Shown here piece after piece: positions 10,300-21,288 of a DNA stretch of 64,000 nt. Under the pieces are notes generated by a model, which worked only from the letters and a program-made list of their open reading frames with translations, did not search any database and had not been told where the DNA came from. The translations under genes were made by a program, and so were the position numbers. Origin of the DNA: Erodium maritimum (Eukaryota > Streptophyta > Magnoliopsida > Geraniales > Geraniaceae); NCBI GenBank assembly GCA_963921825.1, contig OY997590.1, forward strand, positions 40,255,039 to 40,319,038, given 5' to 3'. How positions within the stretch are numbered: position 1 is the first letter of the stretch; every line of letters starts with the position of its first letter.

Positions 10300-10923
10300 C
10301 TGTGCTTGCAAACGATCAGCACCCGCGCGCGCGTGGTCAAAACGCGCTACTGTGCGGGTAGAGGTGCGCGCGAAGCGGCCACGTGTCAGCATCGCGCGCG
10401 CTATGATGACGTCACTTTGACCGCATCCTGTGGCTTAGATTGGTTTGTAGTTTGCACGATAAGGGTGGTTTTTACTGGATAGCTATATATAGGGTAGCTA
10501 TCCAGTAAAAACCACCCTTATCGTGCAAACTACAAACCAATCTAAGCCACAGGATGCGGTCAAAGTGACATCATCAGAGCGCGCGCGATGCTAACACGTG
10601 GCCGCTTCGCGCGCGCCTCTGCCCGCACAGTAGCGCGTGTTGACCACGCGCGCGCGGGGGTGCTGATTGTTTACAAGCACGGTGCTGTGCGCGCAAACTA
10701 TCAATACCGTGCTACGCAAACTATCAGTGCTGTGCTCACGCGCGCCCACGTGTCAGCACCTGGTGAGTTCGTAGTTTGCACAATAAGGTGCGGTGTTTTA
10801 TATATTTATTGCCCACGCGTCAGCATCTGGTGCGCTCTGCTGACATCACTTTAGGGGTATCCTATGGCTCAGATTGGTTCATAGTTTGCACAATAAGGGG
10901 TGGTTTGTACCTGATACCAACTA

Positions 10924-10926
<3 letters not shown>
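10300..10926. mobile_element. Rest of foldback element, with near-perfect central palindrome
   Basis: The sequence 10306-10485 is mirrored by 10495-10674 around a 9-bp spacer. The inner 64 bp of each arm are perfect reverse complements and the outer part has only a few mismatches. The outer portion (10675-10926) mirrors 389-666. It holds CACGTG at 10380-10385, 10595-10600 and 10747-10752, TGACGTCA at about 10408-10415, and four copies of the TTATTGTGCAAACTAC motif (10447-10462, 10518-10533, 10771-10786, 10881-10896, with small changes). A transcript would form a very long hairpin. It is non-coding. Confidence 0.75.

Positions 10927-10972
<46 letters not shown>
10924..10972. repeat. (CT)n(TA)n microsatellite
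   Basis: A CT run followed by a TA run borders the foldback element. Confidence 0.9.
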
Positions 10973-10975
<3 letters not shown>

Positions 10976-11525
10976 ATTGGCCGAACACCCCTATCGGGCT
11001 ATAAGGGTTATGGGTGTAAGTTTAACCAGCACCGACACCGGTTTCCTTAGCTCCGGAATAATCGATGGTAGAATTGACATTTTGATTCAATCAATATCAT
11101 ATGGAAATGGCGATTTTTGTGATTTTTTTACTTTATATGTTTTGGGAATGTTAATTTGCACATGATTCAATAAAAAATATTTGAGAATGTAGGGTTTTGT
11201 AATGGGATTTGTGACAAGGTTTCAGGTGAATGTACCACTATCTGGTATGTCATTTTTACCATGAATTTAGTTCTTTTTCCCTATGATCCATACCAAAGGT
11301 AAATTGTTACTATATTGTTCTTGATAATTGTTCATAAATACAATAAAAGTGACTTCTGCACATTGTATTAATTTATTCGGAGAAATAACCTTTTAAATCG
11401 TGAACAAACCTTTCTCCAATGTCTTATTTTGTTTCTTGCATTTATATAAAATAAGTTTCACGATTATATTTCATGCGTATGTTGTTATTGTAATTACCAT
11501 GCACCGCGCAGTGCCGCCCCACTAG
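10924..11525 (+). mobile_element. Possible small non-autonomous Helitron
   Basis: The right edge reads GCACCGCGCAGTGC, a short stem-loop, then eight bases, then CTAG followed by T (11522-11526), the layout of plant Helitron 3' ends. The left edge A|TCTCTCT...TATATA resembles common Helitron 5' ends but could equally be a plain microsatellite. There is no coding sequence. The hairpin is weak, so this is a tentative call. Confidence 0.3.
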
Positions 11526-12162
11526 TAACAAGAAACACATACGAATGAAAAAAAAAAACAAATGCACAATGATACCTTAGAATTGTTTTCATTTTATTAA
11601 TGAAATTTGTAGATTAAAATTAATTGGGATTTTGGAACTTGTGAAGAGAGAAAAACAAGAAAGATGTGGAAAACGGTGCATATCGCATGAAGTGGGGCTT
11701 ATTATGGGAATATTTAAAAAATAAACATATTATTTAACGTAATGATCATTTGGGGGATAAAACTAAAGAATACATGTCTGGGCCATAATTACTCAAGATT
11801 GTCATATCAAACTTAGCTAAAAACATGAACGGGTCTAAACAATCAAAAGTAGTAGTATTTTTAACTAATTTTTTTTAACAAAGTGTCACATGATATGAAA
11901 ACATAATTTCAATTCTCTTAACTCTCTCCCTCAAAAGTCCCTCTCACCTAACCATAGTTTCTTTTGTGTTTCCGTCACCATCGATGGTTCCTTTAGCTCT
12001 TTGGAGCTATGAGACTCACCTAAGGTTTCTGTCTTCTTGTCTCTCTTTGTTCTTCCTTAGTCTTCCCTTTGCGGCTTAGTTTTGTGTCCCCTTTGTGGTT
12101 TGCTTCTCAGTGTGCATGCATTGTGCTTAGTATTATTCTCTTATTTTTCTTATACTAGAGGA
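11526..12162. other. AT-rich stretch, nothing recognised
   Basis: No ORF, repeat or element end could be identified. A CT-rich part (11925-12080) looks like an untranslated leader but has no gene attached. Confidence 0.5.
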
Positions 12163-12550
12163 TAATTTTTTTTTGATAGGCGATGAATTTATTAAGTTAA
12201 GATTCCAAGCTGAAAACCCGCTAAAAAGACCTCGGAAGAGGCTACAACCATAAAAAGGAAACGACTGAAACCAATCAAATAACCAAAACAAGAAACCGAT
12301 TACCCCCCTGCGGCTACCCTCCTGCGCCTGCCCCGAATACACGAACGCGGATTCACGGTCCACTGCTCAAAGGAAACATCAGGCAAAAGGTCTCCTGCCA
12401 TCCGGAGTAGGCTGAAAACGTGCGGCTTCAGACTGTCAAAAAGCTCAGTCACAGGTGAAGAACTGTTTCTGAAAACAACATCATTACGCTGCAACCATAA
12501 ATGCCAGCACGTCAACGACCACCCGAAATTTCAGCCTCCAACGCCCAGCT
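12163..12550 (-). pseudogene. 5'-truncated LINE tail
   Basis: On the minus strand the reading ...WHLWLQRNDVVFRNSSSPV... matches the end of plant L1-type ORF2 (the region after the zf-RVT domain). It is followed by a 3' tail ending in poly(A), seen as a T run at about 12170-12177. Only the last 0.4 kb is present, which is the usual product of incomplete reverse transcription. No clear target duplication was found. Confidence 0.6.
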
Positions 12551-14376
12551 CTCAAATGCTGTCTAAGCTAACTTTACTTTGATAGATCGTTACGGGTGTT
12601 GACCTTAAGTTGGCTACATTAGTAGCTGAGGAATGCATGTTGGTCTGTTGTCAGGATCTACGCTTCATATTTGGTGGAGATCCGTTCTTCCTTGTTATGT
12701 TTTCCTTGATGGTCATTGTGCATAGTTCGGACTTCCTCTTTTCTTGGTATTCTCTAGTTGCGAGATCGGTGTTTGACATTATTGTTTCTCCTATGGTGCT
12801 GGCTTCGGGGTGTGCCTTTACTTGGGTACTAAGATATGTGTTGTGGCGTATTGGTTATGCGTATTATGTGGTGGTCCGGTCCCTTGTTTCCCGACATCCC
12901 CTTCTTCGTGTTGTTGGGGCTTGTGGTGGTCCTGCTTTCATCCAACCGGTGATGGTCGGATGATGAGACAATGTCTTGCCGGTTCTTTTTTTGCGTGTAC
13001 ATACATCTAAGCCTATTTCTCCCCTATAAAGCATAATTTTAGATATTTTTCTCTCATTTTTCTTTATTGACACTCCATCTCTTTCTTGTCATTTCGATAG
13101 TTTTCCCCTAGAGAAGAAATGCAGTTGTAACATAACATCTATGGAGAGCGTGAAGCAAATGAAGACTCGACATGTTGTCAAACTTTTCATCCCCATGGCA
13201 TGGGGAGACGAGTCCCCGTGGGGTAGAGTCCATACTACTCCGTATCGACTAGGGTTTCAAGAGGACATGAGGTGGCAAACCGACCTACCCCTCACGACGT
13301 GAGAAATAGGAAATCCATGGTATGGGAATCCTAAATTCATACAGAGTGGAAATACCAAAAATCCAAAGATGCTAAGAAGTGCGAAAGTTACAGCGTGGTT
13401 TAAGCCTTTGAGCCTCCATTTTACCAAGGGCATATCACAACCATGCTTGCTCCAAAAAAAATCTTATTCTTGAAGCTAAATTGTAGCCCAAAGACAAATA
13501 TACAACTTTGTAGGAGGAATTATATTGAAATTTATCTTATAGATGCCTGAATAAGATCTTCAAGTTGGGTAGTTCGTCAGAAAATTGCATAGAGCCCTTA
13601 CTAGCCTTGATAAACTTTAACTATGTCACAATAATCCGAATAAACTGTACAAGTTTCTTTAAGTCTTAATTTTTTCCGGTCTTTTTCTTTCTTACGGATT
13701 TTCATAAGAACCTTTTTGTGTGGTCAAGTCCGCATATGCATTACTTTTACTATTTTCAATAGCCTAGAGCCGCTAAGATCCATCTAAAGAGCTAGTATCG
13801 TGAAATTTACCTTATTTTCATGTCCTTATGTGCATTTACATTTATGTTTTAGCTAGAATAGTTTTTCTTTTTTCGAGCCATTGGTTCACGTGTGTCTTAC
13901 TTTCTCTGGACGAGAAAGGTTTAAGTGTTGGAGCTTGATGAGGTCTCATTAGTAGGAGCTACTAGATGACCTTTCCACCATATTTTTTTACATGTTTTGC
14001 CATAGTTTATTATATACTTCACGTTATTTTAATTTCTTTTTTCCTCTTCATTATTATTGTTTCTTTGTCTCTCTGTCGAAGGTTGTTCGTGGTATTAATC
14101 TTGAAGCGATAAGTGTGGGAAAAGACCTCCAATTCGAGCCAAGTTCGAGGAAAGCATCTCAGAAGACTCTACACTGTGGAGAACAAGTTCCAACATCTGA
14201 GGCAAGGTGAACTCATGTTTCTATCTTTGGAATAGGGAACAACACACTTCATGTCGAGGAGACAAAAATTCCACACGTGGAGGCCGACGTCCGTGGTACA
14301 TTTTCCAGAGAGCCTCCACCGTAACCCTCCACCATGAGCTATACGCCGTGGAGGTAGCTCAGCACAGAGGACAAAG
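12551..14376. other. Unassigned 1.8 kb, possibly old retrotransposon DNA
   Basis: A 117-codon frame at 12610-12963 (+) is rich in Val, Leu, Phe and Cys, has no motif I recognise, and is probably chance. Between 13140 and 14370 the wording of the sequence resembles gypsy LTR or leader DNA (short GGAG-rich phrases around 14240-14370), but no LTR ends, primer site or protein domain can be shown. Confidence 0.4.
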
Positions 14377-14853
14377 TGTTATATAGGAACATGGTAGATT
14401 AGATGGATAAGCTTAGTTGGTTGTAAAACGCTCTCTAAGGAACCAAATGGATGGAGATGAGAATCGAAGTGGGGGATACTTCAATTGGCCGTGCAATACT
14501 CTTTGAAGAATCAAATTAACAAGGAAAATAAATGGGTGTATTGAATGACGCCACACATATGATGAAATAATCTGTGATAAGTCAGAACAATCAAGCTTCA
14601 AGGATTCACACACAAGAAGGTTGAATTGCTTATGGTTCTTCGTAGAAGAAAACACTAATTTTATTTCATAAAAACTTGATCAACACACGTTGAGAAGGGA
14701 CTTTATAAATAGTCCAGCAACGGGTGACCTTCTAGGGTCAAAAATTTAATACAAGAGACTCCAATTAATAACTAAACGACTCTTGATAAACCAAAGGTTA
14801 ATTCCTCCAAAATAGAAAAAATATGGATAATTAATGATCTGAATTCAAATACA
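14377..14853 (-). repeat. Candidate 3' LTR of gypsy element G
   Basis: The segment is bounded by TGTTATATAGG and ...AAATACA (TGT/ACA on either strand) and lies 31 bp after the integrase stop of G. Read on the minus strand it has TATTTATAAAG about 150 bp in and AATAAA some 40 bp later, an order typical of an LTR. No second copy exists in the window to prove it. Confidence 0.4.
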
Positions 14854-14884
14854 TACCTTGGCTATTCATCTTCCTTGAATTGAA

Positions 14885-16426
14885 TTAAGTGGCTGATTTG
14901 TCTTTGTAAATGATGAACAAGGTGATATTTTTAATTCCTTGAAGGATGGGCAAAAACAAATTTGAATGAGCCTTTAATTCTTCTTGAACATCTTCTAGCT
15001 TTGCCTTGGTGATCACTTCTTCTTGGAGTTCCCCATGCTCGGTAAGTGTAATTAATCTCTCTACGCGTTTGTTAAATTCTTCTCGTAAGACTTTAGTTCC
15101 TAACCTTGTCCTTGATGCTTGTCTCATTATAGGAATGGTGTTGTTGATAGATTCTTCCTCGGGTCTGGATAGCGTAGTCTTGATGTCCTCATCATTACCT
15201 CCCTCTTGAAAAGGTTCTGATTCCAGAACTGATTCATTTGCATGATAGGGAGCCAAGTCAGTAATATTGAAAGTTGTAGAGATGTTTAACCCTCCTAGAA
15301 GCTCAAGCTTGTAAGCGTTGTTGTTGATTTTCTCTTGCACCCGGAATGGTCCATCTCCTCTTGGTGAGACCTTGGATTTTCTCTGTATTGGAAACCTTTC
15401 CTTTCTCATGTGTACCCACACCAAGTCTCCTGGAGCAAAGTTGATATCTTTTCGATGCTTATCAGTTTGTTGCTTGTATTTATCAGTCATTTTCACCAAG
15501 TTTTCATTGACCTTTTGATGAAGCTTCTTTACAAAATATGCTTAGGTTTCTCCTTCACCTGAAATATCGTCTTGTGGCAAAGATACAAGATCTAATAGAG
15601 TATTGGGGTTAAAGTCATAAATCCAAAAGGAGAGAATTTAATAGTAGAATATTTGGCATGATTGTAAGAAAACTCAATAAAAGATAAACAAGATAACCAA
15701 TTCTTTAAGTTATTACCCACTGTGGCTCTCAACAAGGTTGAAAGAGTCCTGTTTACCACCTCACTTCGGCCATCTGTCTATGGGTGTGACATGTAGTTCA
15801 GAAGAGCAGCTTAGTTCTCAACTTCCTCCATAGAGTTTTCTAGAAATGGGCTAGAAATTTGGTATCACGATTTGATACAATAGTCCTTAGTAATCCATGT
15901 AAATGCACTACTTCTTTGAAAAAGAGATCAGCGATTTGAGTAGCGTCATTAGTCTTATTGCATGGAATGAAGTGAGACATCTTGGAAAATATGTCCACTA
16001 TTACAAAAATAGAGTCCTTGTGGTTGATCTTTGACAAATCTAGAACCAAATCCATGGAAATATCTACCCATGGTAGGTTAGGAATAGGAAAAGGCATATA
16101 TAAACCATTAGGATTTGACCTGGATTTTTCCTTTAAGCAAGTGATGCACTTGGCACAAAACTTCTCCACATCTCTCTTTAAGCGTGAATAAAAGAAATGA
16201 TCCATAAGTACACTTAGAGTTTAGTCTCGGCCAAAGTGTCCCATAAGCCTTCTTCCATTTGCTTCTCGGATTAGCAAATCCCGCATGGATCTTTGTGGTA
16301 TAAAAAACTTTTTATCCTTGAATAAGAACCCATCTTGTTTATAGAATGATCCATACGCAATGCTTGTCTCCTTGAAAGCCTCTTTGAATTCTGGATCAGT
16401 TTCATATAAAGTCTTGATATGCTCAA
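14885..16426 (-). pseudogene. Ty3/gypsy integrase remnant (element G)
   Basis: Reading down from 16426: a pre-integrase segment EHIKTLYETDPEF, then the zinc-binding start where the family's second His position reads EANGRRLMGHFG (His to Asn). Next at 16205-15840 comes the core with [19 protein letters not shown] (first catalytic Asp), [13 protein letters not shown] and VSNRDTKF (second Asp). A frame-broken stretch follows (15839-15500). The intact last frame (15499-14885) has GDLVWVHMRKERFP, GPFRVQEKI and the tail STTFNITDLAPYHA. A stop lies between the first two pieces near 16206. This element is distinct from A and C. It is split from its RNase H part by the LTR at 16427-18099. Confidence 0.85.
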
Positions 16427-18099
16427 TGTTAGTCTTAATGCCCGTAGTTCAATCCTAAATGTCCAAATGTATATATCATCATTAGCAATAAAATTAAAGC
16501 GGCTTTATATTACTTATGTGTTGGAGTAATATATCGACGTGTGCTCTGATCTATGCCCACCATGCGAATAGAACCATAGATCAAGATAGATCACACTAGA
16601 TGGGTCCCTAGTCAACAAAGCTTCACTAGAAGCGACTAGTATGAAAGATGGCTCTTTATGGCTTACGTTCTGTTAGTCATTGGAATGAGATTCCGGAGTC
16701 TGATCATAGATATCATGTGGGACATGATATTGGACGACCCGCCCTGAATATGTGCCATAGATTAAGTCATGAACTTATTCAGTGTTGTAGCTTGTCATGT
16801 ATCCTTAGACCGATCGCTATGTAGTCAACAATTGAGTTTGACCTGAGCCTAACGTTGTCCGTAACAAGGCTTCCATAACGGCCAGGATTGGCTTGGGGAC
16901 GGGCTACATGAGTGACACGAAAGGAGGCTAAGGGATTTATCCCTCATACTGAGGTATGGGAAAGATATCGGTTCTCGGCCGCTTGATCGAGAGTGACCGA
17001 AAGAATAGCATGGCCATGCACATGATACTGGGTATCATATCTTCAGTCATCTCACATATCAAGGAACGGTGATTGAGAATAATAAGGATGACGGCTCTAT
17101 GCCTTATCTCAATCAGGATATCAGAGATAAAAGGATAATGACAGGGACGACATGAAGGTTAGAAGCGACAAGGTCGATTCGCTATGCAGTGTCAGGCAAT
17201 ACTAAAGTCTCGTTAGTTCCCACTTAAATATGATCAAGTAAAATGGGATTTTACGTTGATCTATTGACATGCATACACCTAAGGGTCACACCGGAGGATG
17301 GAACTCATTGACACATTTATGGAGAATGGCCAAAAGGGAGTTGTCTCGGGACATGACCAAAACTGGGTTTTGGGTCATGTGCCCGTAAGTGAATAGGACT
17401 TTACGGATCGAGACAAGGCTTGGAGTCTTGGGATTGATCGCGTCGGATAATGTTGGAAATTTCCGGTACGGAAGGCTTGGAGGCGATGAGCGAATCACGG
17501 GACCTCGTTGGAAATGGCCACGGGCCATGTTCCAAGAGGCCCATGAAAGGCCCATGCAACCAAGGCCCATGGAACTAATTAATCAAGTCTTGATTAATTA
17601 GTACTAAGTAAGCAAGACAAGGATTAAGGTGTTGGTGATTCACCACCTAACCCAATCTTGTCTTGCCATACTTTGTCCTATTTACACCTTACTTGACACC
17701 ATACTTGTCCCATGCCTTTAGTTGGACAAGTATGGGTTTTGTTATGTTTAAGTCATCTTTTTTCAACATAACAAACACAAGACAAAAATAGGAAACACAT
17801 TTTCTCTCTCTCTTCCATGGCCATTTCGGGTTTGGCTAGTTTCCACCTCCATTTTTGTGTTCTTGAGTCCTCAAAGAGAAGAACTACTTGGCTTTGATTC
17901 CCATGTGGATACGTAGGTGTCTTGGAGACTCAAGCCAATCATTCGTTAACCGGTGTTCTTGTTTTGGTAAGAAATAGTGCTGAATTTTTTCTTGTGAATC
18001 CATTCTTTGTTAGTTGTTTCATGGTTTAATCGTCTCTTGGTTTTCATTGATTTTCCGCTGCGAGTTGGTTCATCTCCAACCCTACCTCGAGACCCAACA
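16427..18099 (+). mobile_element. LTR of family T (TGTTAG...CAACA), solo, no clear target duplication
   Basis: This 1.67 kb sequence is nearly the same as 49975-51666 and, in reverse, 43222-44138. It has TGTT...AACA ends and no coding capacity. It splits the G pol frame between IMG and EHIKTLY. The left flank (CTCAA) and right flank (GATCC) do not match, so a small flank deletion or a recombination event is likely. A core near 17910-17940 is shared with the copia E LTR, so T is probably a copia family. Confidence 0.8.
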
Positions 18100-18284
18100 G
18101 ATCCCATGATTCTTTCCTCCATGGTGCAAATTAGAGTGTGTCTCCTTGATAATGCATCAGCTACCACGTTTTCTTTTCCTTTCTTATACTTGATCACATA
18201 TGGAAAAGTCTCTATGAACTCAATCCACTTTGCATGCCTCTTTTTAAGAGTGCTCTGTTGATGAGTGGGATGACTATGTGTCAT
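18100..18284 (-). pseudogene. Ty3/gypsy RNase H end (element G), truncated
   Basis: The minus strand reads ...[19 protein letters not shown], then [17 protein letters not shown] and MEERIMG, the standard end of a gypsy RNase H domain leading into integrase. The fragment stops abruptly near 18285; reverse transcriptase and gag are absent next to it. Confidence 0.85.
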
Positions 18285-18458
18285 AACCCTCTTTTAACCT
18301 GCATTAGGACACGGTCATCAAGCAATATATAAACGATTAAGTACCAGTCAAAACGACAGGAAGTATAGGTATCAGTAGTATTTTTCTAAAACCTAGGGAC
18401 GTGGATTGTCACTTCTACATCCCCGAAAGGGAAAATAAAGAGCATAAAAGAAAAGAGT
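18285..18458. other. Unassigned short spacer
   Basis: No gene or element end seen. It appears continuous with the unassigned DNA after the LINE (20041 on). Confidence 0.4.
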
Positions 18459-20040
18459 TGTTTTTTTATTAGCAAAAATAACGATTTTATTGAAACCTCG
18501 TAAGGTAAAAAGGATTAAAAAGTTGTAAAGCCAAGAAAAAAGAAGCCTAGAAGCTTTAAGAAGCTCGAGAGGCTAAACTGGATAAGAATTTGGCAGAGGA
18601 TCTCTTCTAGAGGGAGATGTCTTGAGTGGTGATGCTCGATTGGGCAAGTGATAGGAGCGAAAAACTGAAGAGTTGAACTTTGATGAGGATGGACTCCGTT
18701 GTCTCTCTTGAATCCGAGAAGATTGAAGCGTTCCAAGAGAGCAAAAGAAACCAAAAGTTGAGGAAGAGAATTTTTTACCAGAAGACCTTGTGTGATTTCT
18801 TTGAGCAGAACCCTGGCCATTGATGAATTAGATCCAAAGTAGTGGCTGGAATGGTGGCTCTAATATTCCACCATCTATAAATAAGATACCAAACTTCAGA
18901 AGAGCGATGGAAAAGTAGGTGGGCATGATTGTTGTCTTCAAAAATTCTGGGGCATAGACAACACATCGCCTCAGCTAGGGGGATGCGAACTCCTCTAGAT
19001 TCAAGGAAAGATTTTGTGGGGATGGCCTCTAGGGTGACCAGCCAGCCGAAGTGGGATATCTTTGGTGGGAGTTTCGCCTTCCATAAGTAGGATGCCCAGT
19101 CTAGTTTTGGTCTAGTGATGTTGGATCTAATGGCATCATAACATGCTTTCACAGAGAAGTTCTTGGAGTTGTGGATCCAAAGCACTTGGTCCTAAGAGGG
19201 TGTTGGATGAAAACCTAAAAGATGAGCAAGCAAAAGGTTATGCAGTTCAGTTTCATACACCAAAAGAGACCTTCTGAAAATTGGATTCCAGCTCTCCTCG
19301 CGCCAATAGTCTGAGACCCTCGCCTCTTTGTTGCTTGCGATTAAAAACAGGCAAGGGTAGAGTGCTTTCAGGGGCTTTGTTCCAGTCCAACTGTGTTGCC
19401 AGAAGAGAATTCTCGACCCACAACCGAATTTCTAGCGGAGGCCGTTAGGGCCAAAAAGGCCAGCGATCATTGTGTCCTGAAAGAGACCAAGCAGATTTCC
19501 AATATTGGGCGAGCATTTGGAGGTGGGTACCTTGGGGAGATCCCAAGAAAGATCGGACCAGCCATAAATGGCGCAAATAATTTTTTTTCCATATAGCGTC
19601 TTCTTCGGAGGCAAATTTCCAGATCCATTTGTAAAGTAGCGCTTTGTTGAAATATGATAAGCAACGGATGGCTAGGCCTCCGGAGAGCTTGGGCTGCTGC
19701 GTTTTAAGCCAATTAGTCTTCCAAAAAGGACGGTGGTTGGGTTTAGCACCCCATACGAAGGCCCTCTCTATTGATTCCAGTTTCTTGACAACTTTGGAAG
19801 GTGCTTTAAAGAGAGACATTAGGAAGACATGAATAGAGCTAAGTGTTGATCTGATTAGAGTGTGACGCTCGCCTAAGGATAGAAGCTTCACTTTCCAAAG
19901 TTCAGTAGCCTGCTGAAACTTTAGGATGATTGGCTGCCGGGTTGAGGATAGTCTGGGGTTGGCTCCAAGCGAGAATCCAGGATACTGGAAGGGAAGAGAG
20001 GTTTGAGAGCAGCCTATAATCGATGCCAATGCCTAGACAT
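18459..20040 (-). pseudogene. 5'-truncated LINE (end of RT, zf-RVT, 3' tail)
   Basis: On the minus strand, 20029-19445 encodes the end of an L1-type reverse transcriptase (thumb region: YPGFSLGANPR, WKVKLLSLGERHTLI, SLFKAPSKVVKKLESIERAF). The zf-RVT part is at 19185-18775 (WKAKLPPKISHFGWL; CCLCPRI...HLLFHRS), then a tail with AATAAAA and poly(A), seen as a T run at 18459-18466. Frame breaks occur between the pieces (about 19190-19440). Endonuclease and most of the RT are missing. This family differs in sequence from the LINE at 26781-32445. Confidence 0.8.
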
Positions 20041-20545
20041 ATAGGTAAATTATCTGCACGCTACCACTTAAGACACATAGCTTTTAATTCACACAAAGAG
20101 TCGATCACAAGTACAAGTAAACGCGATTTCTAATTAATTCAAGGCAATGGTTAACTATGTGTAAAAACAATAATGCTTTCCTTAAGGCCGTAGAACACTT
20201 AAGTTCCTATGTATGCGGGGTATCAAGAAATCAACCACATACTAGTCACGGGGAGAGAGCACAAGACCGTTGCTCAAACCGATATGCGAACCACCAATCA
20301 TTGGAAAAAAAATAATAAAAGGGTGTAGTTATATGATCTTGAGAAAGATTGATCAATCCTCAAAAAAGAAATTACAACAACGAATGCATGTCATTCTCGC
20401 TACCAACTACCATAAGTAGAGATAGCTATACCACTCGTCGAGTCTACTCAGCTACACCTAGTTCACTTCCTAATTTCTGAATGCCATCAATAACGATGAA
20501 CACCAAAAATAAGTTGAACTAAATAGAGTATCGAATCACGATACT
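20041..20545. other. Unassigned DNA with about 115-130-bp repeat unit
   Basis: No gene seen. From about 20430 a unit starts (CTACTCAGCTACACCTAGTT ... ATCACGATACTCTGGT) that continues beyond the solo LTR at 23815-24130. Confidence 0.5.
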
Positions 20546-21288
20546 CTGGTTGTAAGGACCGCTCCTAGTCAACGCCGGTCAAATCGGCGGAAAAACGGAA
20601 AAATTTAAATTTTGGACATACACCTAAATGAATCAAAAATTGACCCCGAGGGTCATATCGGACTTAAGTTGGCCCCTGATATCGACCAAAGTGAGTTCTG
20701 GGTGACTCATGGCAACTTTTTGACCAATTCGGGAAAAGTTGACTTTTTGTCGAAAAAGTCAACCGAGCGACGTTTTGGTCCGTTCGAGGCCCGATTTGGA
20801 TCCAAAAGCTTAGCCGTCATTGTAGCAGTCTTAGTTGGGCCGTTTCCTTGTAGCATGCGAAATTTCATAATATCTTGGAAAATGGGCCCGCACGGGGCCC
20901 GAGACGGCCAAATTTCGCGAATTTGACTGAAAAATATCTACAAAGATATTTTCTAACTAAGGGGACCCACTTGACACTTGTCAAGACTGTGGTGGAAGGG
21001 AGTTGAAAGGACAACAATGCCCTTGGACTTTGAACTAAAAGACAAGAAAGGATGGGGGTATTTTTGTCTTTTTGGTGTGTGTTTGAATTTAAAACAAAAT
21101 AAAAGGAGAAGGGTAGAGAGAGGGTCGGCCAAATCAGAAAAAAGAGAGAGTAAAGGAGAGAGAAAGAAGAGAGACGAAGGAGAAGAGGAAAGGAGAAGGA
21201 AGGTTGAGGTTTTAGGGGTTTATCGACGATCCGACCGTTGGATCGTCTCTTTTCTTGCATATTCGACATCCTCTCAACGTTCCCTACG

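Noticed and set aside
12610-12963. 117-residue frame
   Set aside because: No recognisable motif, composition not protein-like, no neighbours supporting a gene.
16622-16800. Small frames within the T-family LTRs (also 17286-17601, 50196-50396, 50846-51161)
   Set aside because: They repeat in each LTR copy, are short and have no domain; both strands are open over part of the region.
16422-18104. Target duplication for the T LTR in element G
   Set aside because: The left flank CTCAA and right flank GATCC do not match, so none is claimed.
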